Part shown: in pieces, positions 42,417 through 50,775 of the stretch
Position numbering within the stretch: the first letter of the stretch is position 1
How the letters are laid out: each line of letters opens with the position of its first letter
Origin: Levilactobacillus spicheri DSM 15429
GTDB taxonomy: Bacteria; Bacillota; Bacilli; Lactobacillales; Lactobacillaceae
NCBI RefSeq assembly: GCF_001435095.1
Contig: NZ_AZFC01000015.1
Location: 197,864-261,863 of the forward strand
Length of the DNA stretch: 64,000 nt
Reading direction: 5' to 3'
Notes under the pieces: generated by a model
Told to the model about the DNA's origin: nothing
Seen by the model: the letters and a program-made list of their open reading frames with translations, nothing else
Databases searched by the model: none
Program-made: the position numbers and the translations under genes

Positions 42417-42980
42417 TTACTGCTGAACGTCGGGATGCCAATATCCCCATGCACTTCCGTCCCCGTGGGACCAAGCTAGAATAAATGCTTTCCGGTTATT
42501 ACCATATCGTTCTACTAAGTAGTTCGTTAATTTATAACGTTTATTCCCGTAAATTTTGTATACTTTCGTCTCACCTTTTCTTTTACCAGAAACGCTGATG
42601 TTACCATTGTTCCCTGCTTCTTTGACGTTGGCGTAAGCCTCTGCACTGTACCAGGGACGAGTAACCGTATTAGACTTTAGATGATAGGCACTTCTTGTCG
42701 TCTTTTTAATAGCCCAGGATTGATCATAGGGATTGAAAGTTCGGAATTCGAAGTGAATACGTGTATCGTTCACACGACTTCCACTAGCCTTGGGTTCTTG
42801 ATTGGCCCCTTTTTGAGTTTGAATTTCAAAATCATCTTCTGAAATACCAAGCTCACGTGCTGCTTCTGCATGCGATTGAGTGTTGGTATCTCCTACAGAG
42901 GCATGGGCGATGAGTGATGGAACATTTAGTGTACTAACCAGCGTTAAAACGAGTAAAGACTTTTTGAGGACTGAGGACAT
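42417..42980 (-). CDS. Secreted protein of unknown function heading the AT-rich ABC operon
   Basis: 187 residues with a clear signal peptide (SLLVLTLVSTLNVPSLIAHA-S). The mature part, about 160 residues, has no cysteine, membrane helix or anchor. It is acidic near the start (ISEDDFEIQTQKG) and basic and aromatic later (KVYKIYGNKRYKLTNYLVERYG), and it ends SHGDGSAWGYWHPDVQQ, rich in Trp and His. It does not match lactococcin 972 or other bacteriocins I know. AAGGG precedes ATG 42980 and an extended -10 (TGATATAGT, rc of about 43012-43020) lies just upstream, so it is the first gene of the operon. Its product may be the substrate, a receptor or a toxin. Confidence 0.8.
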   Translation of the reverse strand: MSSVLKKSLLVLTLVSTLNVPSLIAHASVGDTNTQSHAEAARELGISEDDFEIQTQKGANQEPKASGSRVNDTRIHFEFRTFNPYDQSWAIKKTTRSAYHLKSNTVTRPWYSAEAYANVKEAGNNGNISVSGKRKGETKVYKIYGNKRYKLTNYLVERYGNNRKAFILAWSHGDGSAWGYWHPDVQQ

Positions 42981-43547
42981 GATTGTTGTTCCCTTCTATG
43001 TGATGTAAGTAACTATATCAGAAATTCCTCAAAAGTTATCCTGTAAATCATAATAGTTGTTTACTAAATTAAATGAATTATTGGTTAATGTATACTTTTG
43101 AATCAAGATAAAGACTGTTGTACCAGTCCTGGTTTCCATTAGAATATCTACGAAGATGCCCGGATTTTTTAAAAATCGATAATCAGAATTAATCTAAATA
43201 CGTGGAATTTTTTATTTTAGAGAGCAACATAATATTCGTAGAAAATAGGCTTGTAAAAACATAAGTAAGTTCTCCTAGGGGGCCTAGCTAAAAATCTGGT
43301 TGTACTTCAAGAACTATCGTTAGATTTCATTAGCTTAGTTGCTGCCGAATTGCTCATCTAAAGTATTTTCACGAAAAAGGATAAATACGAAAAGCTAGAG
43401 GTGATTGGTAAATGAACGACATCGGTATTAAATACCACGTTTCTAGGAATACCAAGCTTGCAATATCAGCTAGTTTTTACGCCAGCCGGTAGTGTAGCGG
43501 CGCAGCCATTTTACTAAGGTCGTTTTCTGGCCCTTAAGTTGCTTTGA
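42981..43547. other. AT-rich gap with operon promoter and possible TnpB 3' flank
   Basis: No intact gene is visible. The left end holds the likely promoter of the minus-strand operon. The right part (about 43430-43547), directly behind the broken tnpB, has a GGTATT..AATACC hairpin and would be where an IS200/IS605 right end and its guide (omega) RNA lie; I cannot show either. Confidence 0.4.
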
Positions 43548-44124
43548 TCAGCGTTTAAGAATATTTCGGGTGGCATTAACATCACAATCATGGTGTCGAC
43601 CACAGTGAGGATACGTCCATTTAACGAATCGCGAAGGGCTTAGGACCGCTGGCATAATCACAATCAGCACAGAGCTGTGACGCATATTGGGGGTTAATAG
43701 TCACCACCGTTTTGCCATACCAATCGGCTTTATATATGACTAGTTGTTTGAATTGCGACCAGCTAGCAGTGGCGATGTACTTAGCGAGACGATGATTTTT
43801 GAGCAGATTTTTGATCTGTAAGCCCTCTAGAATGATGATGTCGAAATCTTTGACCAACCAAGTCGTTAACCTATGCAGATAGTCATGGTGCTGCTGGCGA
43901 ATCCGGGCATAAATTCTAGTTACGAGACGTTTCTGTTTCTGGTAATTCGAGTAGTCGCTTAACTCCCGTGGATTAGGTACTTTACGATGGTAATCCCAGG
44001 CAATCTTCGCTTGAACCAGTCGCCGGCGACGAGCAAGTTTACGTTGTTCACTAATAAGCTTCATTTCTAAGGATTTAGCCTGGAAAGTGGGAAATTTTTC
44101 TACAATTATCATTAACAACGACAT
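43548..44124 (-). pseudogene. IS200/IS605-type TnpB, truncated and frameshifted
   Basis: The main frame (44124 to 43621) reads through FPTFQAKSLEMKLISEQRKL, the RuvC-II glutamate in DFDIIILEGLQIKNLL, and QYASQLCADCDYASGP, the first half of the zinc finger. It then hits a stop after KPFAIR. One base further on, another frame continues KWTYPHCGRHHDCDVNATRNIL, which is the second half of the finger and the RuvC-III aspartate, ending at 43548. The part with RuvC-I and the N-terminus (about half of a 370-430 residue TnpB) is missing. It cannot be an active nuclease. No TnpA was seen. Confidence 0.88.
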
Positions 44125-44146
44125 CTCACCCCTCTACTAGCCTAAT

Positions 44147-44329
44147 CTAAGCTTTGACATTAACATCGTATGTCATTCCCGTGATGGTTGCCCAATCGCC
44201 GTTAGAACAATCTACTGAGGATGTAAAAGTTCGGCAATTTACGTTTGAAGATTGAGTCCATTTGAAAACTCCAGTGTTGTTCCAGTTGTTTTTAGCAGAT
44301 GTCCAAATCTGGTGATAATAATCACTTAG
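44147..44329 (-). pseudogene. C-terminal remnant of a secreted protein
   Basis: A frame of about 60 codons ends at TAG (44147-44149). It reads SDYYHQIWTSAKNNWNNTG, then VFKWTQSSNVNCRTFTSS and GDWATITGMTYDVNVKA, with no start codon or ribosome site; its upstream end runs into the terminator of the neighbouring MFS gene. The W-N-x-T-G pattern is like the N-terminal part of lactobacillal matrixins, but the piece is too short to be certain. It is a leftover from rearrangement at the edge of the AT-rich island. Confidence 0.5.
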
Positions 44330-44330
44330 T

Positions 44331-44365
44331 AAAAAAACCGGGTTCAGCCATGGCCGAACCCGGTT
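44331..44365 (-). terminator. Terminator after the MFS transporter
   Basis: AACCGGGTTCGGCC pairs with GGCTGAACCCGGTT on the minus strand (one mismatch), followed by T7. Confidence 0.9.
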
Positions 44366-44368
44366 GGG

Positions 44369-45577
44369 TTACTTCGCATTTTGGTGACGTAGGTCCCGTT
44401 GTCCCTGACGTTGTTCCATGCGCTGGAGGATGGCGGCGACCCCCACGCCTAAGACCAACATACCAATCCCTAACCAGGGCGTGTTGACCAGTTGGTCCTG
44501 GGCGACCGCCTGACCACCTAGCCCGGAACCCAAGATGATCCCGATGTTGAAGGCAGAGATGTTCAGTGCGGACGCTAAGGAGACCTCGTTGGGCGTGTAA
44601 GCCTCAGCCAACTGCACGATATACAGTTGCAGGCCGGGGACGTTCATGAAGGCGAACAGCCCCATGGCCACTACGGCGAGCAGCCCCCAGACGTGCAGGT
44701 TGACGGTCAGCCGGACCAGGAACAGCGCGACAGCCAGCCCCACGAACATTTTCATGATGGCGGGAAGGGGACGCCGGTTGGCGAAACGACCGCCCAGCGT
44801 GTTCCCAATCGCCACGGCGACCCCGTAGAAGACCAGGATGACCACGATAGCGCTGCTGGACCAACCCATGTGTTGGCTCAGGATGGGCGTCAGGTAGGTG
44901 TAGACCGGGAACGTCGCCCCGTACCCTAAGGCCGTGATGATCAGAATCAGCAGCAGTTGCGGCTGCTTCAAGATCCGCCAGATGCCTTTGATACTAGTCG
45001 GTTGGGGCAGCGGCAGGTCCTTTGGGACGAGGAGGGCGTTGGTGATCAGGCCAATCGTTCCCAGAATCAGTAAGAAGCCAAATGAGGCTCGCCAGCCCAG
45101 CGTTTCACCGATGAAGGTCCCCAACGGAACGCCGGTCACCGTGGCCAGCGTCAGGCCGGTAAACATCACGGCGATGGCGGAGGCCCGCTTCTGGGGAGCC
45201 ACGACGTCCGCGGCGATCAGGGACGCGATGGCCATGAAGATGCCGTGGGCCACGGCGGCGATGACCCGGCCGGCTAGCAAGATGCCGAAGGTCGGGGCCA
45301 GGGCGGCCAAGAGGTTGCCGACCAGGAAGGTCACCATGATGGCGATCAGGAGCCGCTTACGGTTCCAGCGGTTGGTGATCAGGGCCAGGACCGGGGCGCC
45401 CACCGTGATACCGGCGGCGTAGATGGAGACCGTTGACCCGCCTTGGGCCAGGGAGATGCCAAAACTCTGGGTTAATAAGGGAAGTAATCCGACACTGATG
45501 AATTCGGTGGATCCGATGGCGAAGGCGCTGATGGCCAGGGAGAACAGAATCCAGTTTGATGAAATAGTCCGCTGCAT
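44369..45577 (-). CDS. MFS transporter, drug:proton antiporter DHA1 type
   Basis: 402 residues, 12 helices. AIGSTEFISVGLLPLLTQSFG in TM1 and VGAPVLALITNRWNRKRLL (motif A, TM2-3 loop), with GRVIAAVAHGIFMAIASL in TM4-5, are those of AraJ/YdhP-like exporters in the DHA1 group. VTGVPLGTFIGETLGWRASF is motif C. AAAGGAGGT precedes ATG 45577. It probably exports a drug, sugar or metabolite; the substrate cannot be told. Composition returns here to that of the core genome. Confidence 0.9.
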   Translation of the reverse strand: MQRTISSNWILFSLAISAFAIGSTEFISVGLLPLLTQSFGISLAQGGSTVSIYAAGITVGAPVLALITNRWNRKRLLIAIMVTFLVGNLLAALAPTFGILLAGRVIAAVAHGIFMAIASLIAADVVAPQKRASAIAVMFTGLTLATVTGVPLGTFIGETLGWRASFGFLLILGTIGLITNALLVPKDLPLPQPTSIKGIWRILKQPQLLLILIITALGYGATFPVYTYLTPILSQHMGWSSSAIVVILVFYGVAVAIGNTLGGRFANRRPLPAIMKMFVGLAVALFLVRLTVNLHVWGLLAVVAMGLFAFMNVPGLQLYIVQLAEAYTPNEVSLASALNISAFNIGIILGSGLGGQAVAQDQLVNTPWLGIGMLVLGVGVAAILQRMEQRQGQRDLRHQNAK

Positions 45578-45941
45578 AGGGCGTGACCTCCTTTGATGTT
45601 ATCGATGTTTCACAGTATAGGGGCCCCCGCGCTCGAAGGGTAGACGGCACTTTAAAGTGGCCTAGGTACTTGGCGGTAAGCATCGCGGTGTCACGGGGCC
45701 TGCGGGGAAATTGAGGGGACGGCAGGTCGCGGGCACGGTGAACAAGTTAACCGGAAAACCCCTTCCAATTGTGAATTCTTTTAGACTTTAATGGTGAATC
45801 CCTGAAAATAGGATGAGAACCTGATAAAATAGGCTTACACAAAAACTGTAAAAGGGGGGTGGCCGGCTTGTACCACGGTTACCAAGCATTGCGCATACCA
45901 GATCGATAAGTCACTGAACTAAGAAAGGATGACCACCACTT
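45578..45941. other. Intergenic gap, divergent promoters expected
   Basis: Separates the divergent MFS and P-type ATPase genes. I see AT-rich stretches around 45765-45840 but no promoter that I would defend, and no repeat or RNA. Confidence 0.4.
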
Positions 45942-48695
45942 ATGGCAGAACAGCCAAACGCACCATTGAACGCAGAAACCACCGACCCTGGTCCCAGACA
46001 GCAGCCCCTGTGGCAGCAAACGACCGACCAGCTCAAGACGGACTACCACACCGACCTCGACCAAGGACTGAGCACCACCGAGGCCGAGCACCGGCAAGCC
46101 CAATACGGGGCCAACGAACTGACGGCCAAGCCGCAGTCGAACCTTCTGCGTTTCCTGAAGCAATTCAACAACAGCATCATCTACATCCTGGCCGCCGCGG
46201 CCATCATGACGTTCTTCATGCACCACTACTCCGACTCCATCGTTATTGGCCTGGTGATCATCGCCAACGCCTTTATCGGGTTCTTCCAGGAACGGTCGGC
46301 GGACAACGCTTTAGCGAAGATTAAGGCGCTGTTGGTGTCCGAAGCCGTCGTGATCCGCAACGGCCAGAAGATCTCCTTGCCATCGCGGGACCTGGTCCCC
46401 GGTGACGTGGTCCAACTGGAAGCCGGCGATACCGTGCCGGCCGACCTGCGCCTGGTCGAGGCCGATAACCTGAAGATTCAGGAATCCGCGCTGACCGGGG
46501 AAACCGATTCGGTCGATAAGATCGAGGAACCCATCACCGCGACCGAACTGCCGCTGGCCGAACGGGCCAACCAGGCCTTCGCCTCGACGGCCGTGACCAA
46601 CGGCTCCGGCCGGGGAATCGTGACCGTGATCGGGACCCAGACCGAAATCGGGAGTATCCAGCAACACGTGGCCAAGGTCAAGGCCCAACCGACCCCATTA
46701 ATGAAGAACCTGAACCAATTAGGTTTAGGCCTGTCGCTGGCGATCTTAGTCGTGGCCGCCCTCCTGTTTATCCTCGGGATGGTGACCCACGTGTACAGCC
46801 TGCCGACCCTGCTGATCGCCGTCATCACGATGGTCGTGGGCTCGATGCCGGAAGGGCTGCCCGCCAGTACCTCGGTCGTCTTGGCCATGGGGACCCAGCA
46901 ATTGACGAAGCAAAACGTGATCGTGAAGACGCTGCCCGCCGTGGAAACGCTGGGGGCCGTCGACATCGTCAACACCGATAAGACCGGGACGTTGACCAAA
47001 AACGAAATGACCGTGACCGACATCCTGACCGCCGACCACACCTACACGGTGACCGGGGTGGGCTACGATGCCGCCGGCCAGATCATGGATGACCAGAACC
47101 AGACCGTCGACTGGCAACACGAGCCTGACCTCGAGTGGCTGGTCCAGATTGCCGGGCAGACCTCGGACGCCGAATTCCACCAGGAAGACGACCAGTGGGT
47201 CCTGACCGGTGAACCGACCGACGGGGCGCTGACCGCGCTCTACCATAAGATGGTCCACGCCGACCCGGCCCCCGCCGAGATCGACTCGCGGCCGTTCGAT
47301 TCGGCCATCCGGTACTCCGCGCGGCTGGTCGACCACCGGGGCCAACGCTGGTTGTTGGTCAAGGGGGCGCCGCAAACGCTGATTGCCAAGATGCAAGCCA
47401 GTGGTGAGACCATCGACGCGGCCGCCTGGCAGGAACGGCTGTCGCAGCTGACCCGCCAAGGTAAACGGGTCGTGGCCCTGGGGTACCAGCCCGCGGCCAG
47501 TGACGCCGACGAGGTCGATGACATCGTCGTGGGTCAGAACTTCCACTTAGCCGGGATGGCCGGGATCATTGACCCGCCACGTCCCGGGGTGGCCGACGCC
47601 GTGAAGCAGCTGCGGTATGCCGGTATCAAGGTGAAGATGATCACCGGGGACGACCCGGAGACCGCCGCGGCGATTGCCGAACAACTGAACCTGGCCGAAC
47701 GGGCCAAGGCGATTACCGGTCCCGAGCTGGCGCAGTTAAGCGACGACGAGTTGACCGCCAAAATCGATCAATACACCGTGTTCGCCCGGACCACGCCGGC
47801 CGATAAGCTCCGAATCGTCCAGGCCCAGCAGCGACGGGGGCACATCGTGTCGATGACCGGGGACGGCGTGAACGATGCGCCGGCCCTGAAGCAGGCCAAC
47901 ATCGGGGTGGCCATGGGGATTCGGGGAACCGACGTCGCCAAGGACTCCGCTGACATGGTCCTGGCCGACGACGACTTCACCTCGATCCTGGGGGCCGTTC
48001 GCGAAGGCCGGCACGTCTTCGACAACATCCGTAAGACTATCCGCTTCCTGCTCCCGACGAGTTTCGCCGAAGGACTGATCGTGGTGATGAGTATCCTGAT
48101 GAGCCAGTCGTTGCCGCTGTTCCCGACCCAGTTGTTGTGGATCAACATGGTGTCGGCGTTGACGATTCAGTTTGCCTTCATCTTTGAACCGACCGAGGAG
48201 GGCATCATGCGCCGCGGACCGCGGGACGTGACCAAGGGGATTCTGTCGAAGTACGATGACTTCGAGATCGTCTACGTGTCACTGCTGATTTCCGGATTGG
48301 GGATGTTCGCCTACGACCTGCTGACCGGCCAAGGCCTCAACACCGTCATCGGTAGCACCATGACGCTGCAGGTCATTATCTTCGGGAAAGTCTTCTACCT
48401 GTTTAACCTGCAGAACGACCACCCGGTCCTGTCGAAGTACTTCTTCCGGAACAAGATGAGCTTCGTCATCGTGGCCATCCTGCTGGTCCTGCAAGCCGGG
48501 ATCATCTACTGGCCGCCGATGCAAAGCGTCTTCCACACGACCAGCGCCAACTTCACCTACGGGTGGGGCGTGCCGATCCTGGCCGGGATCGTGGTCCTGG
48601 TCATCACCGAAATCGCCAAGGCGCTGCGGCACCGCTGGCGCAATGCGGTGGGGAACAAGGAACGCCGCGCGGCCGCCGAGACGTCGCAAGACTAA
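45942..48695 (+). CDS. Cation-transporting P-type ATPase (P2 type)
   Basis: 917 residues. TGET at 185-188 (actuator), PEGLP at 303-307 (TM4 ion site), DKTGT at 346-350 (phosphorylated Asp), TGDGVNDAPAL near residue 643 and ten helices in the usual order. An N-terminal cation-ATPase domain is present (DLDQGLSTTEAEHRQAQYGANEL). TM6 reads LLWINMVSALTIQFAFIFEP, where calcium pumps have an N-x-x-T-D motif with Asp; here the Asp is absent. This subgroup is usually annotated only as cation-translocating ATPase, and export of calcium is not assured. AAAGGA precedes ATG 45942. Monocistronic. Confidence 0.9.
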   Translation: MAEQPNAPLNAETTDPGPRQQPLWQQTTDQLKTDYHTDLDQGLSTTEAEHRQAQYGANELTAKPQSNLLRFLKQFNNSIIYILAAAAIMTFFMHHYSDSIVIGLVIIANAFIGFFQERSADNALAKIKALLVSEAVVIRNGQKISLPSRDLVPGDVVQLEAGDTVPADLRLVEADNLKIQESALTGETDSVDKIEEPITATELPLAERANQAFASTAVTNGSGRGIVTVIGTQTEIGSIQQHVAKVKAQPTPLMKNLNQLGLGLSLAILVVAALLFILGMVTHVYSLPTLLIAVITMVVGSMPEGLPASTSVVLAMGTQQLTKQNVIVKTLPAVETLGAVDIVNTDKTGTLTKNEMTVTDILTADHTYTVTGVGYDAAGQIMDDQNQTVDWQHEPDLEWLVQIAGQTSDAEFHQEDDQWVLTGEPTDGALTALYHKMVHADPAPAEIDSRPFDSAIRYSARLVDHRGQRWLLVKGAPQTLIAKMQASGETIDAAAWQERLSQLTRQGKRVVALGYQPAASDADEVDDIVVGQNFHLAGMAGIIDPPRPGVADAVKQLRYAGIKVKMITGDDPETAAAIAEQLNLAERAKAITGPELAQLSDDELTAKIDQYTVFARTTPADKLRIVQAQQRRGHIVSMTGDGVNDAPALKQANIGVAMGIRGTDVAKDSADMVLADDDFTSILGAVREGRHVFDNIRKTIRFLLPTSFAEGLIVVMSILMSQSLPLFPTQLLWINMVSALTIQFAFIFEPTEEGIMRRGPRDVTKGILSKYDDFEIVYVSLLISGLGMFAYDLLTGQGLNTVIGSTMTLQVIIFGKVFYLFNLQNDHPVLSKYFFRNKMSFVIVAILLVLQAGIIYWPPMQSVFHTTSANFTYGWGVPILAGIVVLVITEIAKALRHRWRNAVGNKERRAAAETSQD

Positions 48696-48717
48696 TTTTT
48701 ACCCATTACAATGAAGG

Positions 48718-48750
48718 AAGGACGTTGCCCGGTTGGGTGACGTCCTTTTG
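48718..48750 (+). terminator. Terminator after the P-type ATPase
   Basis: AAGGACGT pairs with ACGTCCTT around TGCCCGGTTGGGTG and ends in a short T-run. Confidence 0.78.
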
Positions 48751-48844
48751 ATTTGCCCGGCGCCCCTAGGCAGGTAGGCCAATCAATCCTATAATGAATA
48801 AGGCCATTGATGGCTAATGGGGAGTTTACAACGGAGGAGATTCG

Positions 48845-49474
48845 ATGGAACAACAACGAACACCGGGATGGCGGCAGTTTGGCCTGACCGGTTGGTTTAG
48901 CGTGATTTTAGGTGTCGGGGCTTGGTGGGCGCGGCATCCGCGCCACACCGTGGACCTGTCGACGCGCTGGGGCGTGGGGAGGCTCGACCTGCGTGCCGTG
49001 CTCTTTGGGCTGGTCCTGGCCTACCTGCTGATGTGGGTGGTCTACCTGGTGGGCCAGCTGATCCTGCCGACCGACCACCAGCAACTGCTCCGGCAGGGGC
49101 TCTGGGGCCGACCCGCTCGGTGGGCGCGGGGCGTCATCGTAGTGGTGGCCCTGTTCCTGGGCGGTCTGAACACCTACACCCAGGCCTACCACCCGCTGCA
49201 CTACGCGCAAAAGACGGTGACCCGTGACCTGCGCGCCCAAGACGCCGATCAATTGCGGCAGTTGAGCTGGTCGCCGGCGAGCTACCGGCGCCTGCGCCAC
49301 GCCACGGCGGTGCGGCTGACCCGCGAGGATGCCGGGAGCAACCACTACCTGACTTACACGGGGCACCTGAACGATGCGCGGCACCACCGCGTGGTCGTGA
49401 CGGTGGCCCGCCACCGGCTCGACCGCTTGGGGTTGGGGATGGTCTACTCGGTCAAAACGATTGAAGTGAATTGA
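48845..49474 (+). CDS. Membrane protein of unknown function
   Basis: 209 residues with three helices in the first half (TGWFSVILGVGAWWA, LRAVLFGLVLAYLLMWVVYL, GVIVVVALFLGGLNTYTQAY) and a soluble C-terminal domain of about 90 residues (RDLRAQDADQLRQLSWSPAS, SNHYLTYTGHLNDARHHRVV). I recognise no family. GGAGGAG precedes ATG 48845. The gene has its own terminator and sits alone between the ATPase and a HAD hydrolase. The C-terminal domain probably faces outward, but that is a topology guess. Confidence 0.72.
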   Translation: MEQQRTPGWRQFGLTGWFSVILGVGAWWARHPRHTVDLSTRWGVGRLDLRAVLFGLVLAYLLMWVVYLVGQLILPTDHQQLLRQGLWGRPARWARGVIVVVALFLGGLNTYTQAYHPLHYAQKTVTRDLRAQDADQLRQLSWSPASYRRLRHATAVRLTREDAGSNHYLTYTGHLNDARHHRVVVTVARHRLDRLGLGMVYSVKTIEVN

Positions 49475-49481
49475 GTGGCAT

Positions 49482-49514
49482 AAAAAACGCCGGTCGCGAT
49501 GACTGGCGTTTTTG
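49482..49514 (+). terminator. Terminator after the membrane protein gene
   Basis: AAAACGCCGGTC pairs with GACTGGCGTTTT (one G-U) across GCGAT, followed by a T-run. Confidence 0.9.
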
Positions 49515-49553
49515 TGGGTTATCGGGGTAAACTAACAACAGAGGTGAGTGACG

Positions 49554-50189
49554 ATGCAAAACTTTTTCTTTGATTTTGACGGGACCCTGGCGGATACGCG
49601 CGAGGTGGCCGTGACGGCGACCCAAAAGGCCTACGCGGCCAAACACTTGACAGTGCCCGCGGCGGACGTGGTGGCCAGCTACATGGGCGTGCCCATCGAG
49701 GTCTCGTTTGCCAAGATGGCCGACCAGCCGCTGGACCAGGCGGCGCTCGAGGACCTGTTCACGGAATTTCGGCGGCAGTACGGCCTGGCCGACGACCGGA
49801 TCAAGCTGTTCGCGGGGATGGGCCCGACGCTGCAGGCGCTCAAGGACCGGGGGGCGCGGCTGTTCGTGGTCTCCAGTAAACACTCCACGCCGTTGAAGCG
49901 TAATCTGAAGCAGATTGGCTTGGACCAGACGTTTGAGGCGCTGTGCGGGTCGGACATGGTGGCGCATTACAAGCCCGCTCCCGATGGCATCCTGAACCTG
50001 ATCGACCGGTTCGACCTTGACCCCCGCGATGGGGTGATGATTGGGGACGCCATCTACGACATCCAGATGGGCCACAACGCCCACGTTGCCACGGCGGCGG
50101 CCATGTGGGGGGCCAGTGATCCGGCGGCCGTTAAAGCAGAACACCCCACTTATCTATTGGAGTCCCCAAAGGATTTATTGTCATTATAA
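49554..50189 (+). CDS. HAD-superfamily hydrolase, phosphoglycolate phosphatase-like
   Basis: 211 residues from ATG 49554, six bases after GAGGTGA. Motif I DFDGTLADT near residue 7 (nucleophile Asp9), motif II VVSSKHS, motif III Lys in YKPAPDG and motif IV GDAIYDIQMG. The helical cap lies between residues 18 and 85, subtype C1 as in Gph, PpaX and PgmB; the absence of the T-x-S-R loop of PgmB argues for a phosphatase rather than a mutase. Substrate not known. No co-transcribed gene is evident. Confidence 0.9.
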   Translation: MQNFFFDFDGTLADTREVAVTATQKAYAAKHLTVPAADVVASYMGVPIEVSFAKMADQPLDQAALEDLFTEFRRQYGLADDRIKLFAGMGPTLQALKDRGARLFVVSSKHSTPLKRNLKQIGLDQTFEALCGSDMVAHYKPAPDGILNLIDRFDLDPRDGVMIGDAIYDIQMGHNAHVATAAAMWGASDPAAVKAEHPTYLLESPKDLLSL

Positions 50190-50322
50190 TGTAACCTATT
50201 TTAAGTTGTGCTGAAGCTTAATTGGCGTATACTGATTGTTAGCAATTATGTTTGACGCTAATTATTAGGAGAGTAATAATTAGGTGCCGATTGACTGAGC
50301 CACTTGAAAGGGAGTTACGAGT

Positions 50323-50529
50323 ATTACACCAGATAAGACCACTGATATTGAAACTTGGACGGCCGCCGAGCTGACGAAGCTGGGCCGCGACGCCAGTAAA
50401 TGGCATTTGTTTGCGACGTCGGCAGAACAAGACGTTTTTCTGTTCCGCAATCCGCAAAAAAATCTCCAGCTGACCGTCTACCAACGGCCGAATGGTGACC
50501 GGGAAGTCGGTCACGTCTGGGGCGATTAG
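50323..50529 (+). CDS. Small protein of unknown function, apparent ATT start
   Basis: 68 residues. The frame has a TGA 12 bases before the ATT and no ATG, GTG or TTG near the front. AAGGGAG lies eight bases before ATT 50323, the ideal distance. The product reads TWTAAELTKLGRDASKWHLF, then QDVFLFRNPQKNLQLTVYQR and GDREVGHVWGD, a regular soluble composition with no membrane helix. A terminator follows at once. The first in-frame common start (TTG, about residue 29) would lose half of it and has no ribosome site. The alternative is that the sequence is a remnant of a longer gene. No family recognised. Confidence 0.55.
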   Translation: MTPDKTTDIETWTAAELTKLGRDASKWHLFATSAEQDVFLFRNPQKNLQLTVYQRPNGDREVGHVWGD

Positions 50530-50538
50530 TCTGACCAC

Positions 50539-50583
50539 TGACCGGCCAGCTTCCTCGTGTGTGAGGGGCTGGTCGTTTTTTTA
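50539..50583 (+). terminator. Terminator after the small gene
   Basis: GACCGGCCAGC pairs with GCTGGTC, the stem extended through TTCCTC/GAGGGG, then T7. Confidence 0.82.
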
Positions 50584-50607
50584 TTGGCGCAGTGGAAGAT
50601 GACGCTT

Positions 50608-50691
50608 GCGTCCGCTCAACTGGAGCGTGCATTTCGGGGCTTCGGAATCGGGCCCACCTCGACCGGCTTGCTCGCCGGCGTGAAGCGCTGG
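50608..50691. repeat. Intergenic repeat, family A, rearranged copy
   Basis: Has a reversed, shortened form of the first motif (GCGTCCGCTCAACTGG, 50608-50623) and the forward second motif (CTTGCTCGCCGGCGTGAAGC at 50667-50686, then GCTGG). The order and orientation differ from 18486-18557. Confidence 0.55.
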
Positions 50692-50702
50692 TTTCGTCAG
50701 AC

Positions 50703-50735
50703 AAAAAGGCGCTCGGAATTGAAATTCCAGGCGCC
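50703..50735 (-). terminator. Terminator of the sugar symporter gene
   Basis: GGCGCCTGGAATT pairs with AATTCCGAGCGCC on the minus strand and is followed by T5. Confidence 0.85.
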
Positions 50736-50775
50736 CTTGAGGTATTTGAATGAAATGGGTTGTCGCTAAGTTACC

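Noticed and set aside
42417..42980. Lactococcin 972-type bacteriocin for the secreted protein
   Set aside because: The mature part is about three times longer, and the Trp/His end does not follow the family pattern; the two permeases also differ from the single large membrane protein of that system.
43430..43547. Intact omega RNA of TnpB
   Set aside because: Only a hairpin and the position agree; without a covariance search this cannot be called a feature.
50239..50538. Minus-strand frame of 99 codons over the small ATT-start gene
   Set aside because: No ribosome site, and it covers the gene and the terminator region of the opposite strand.
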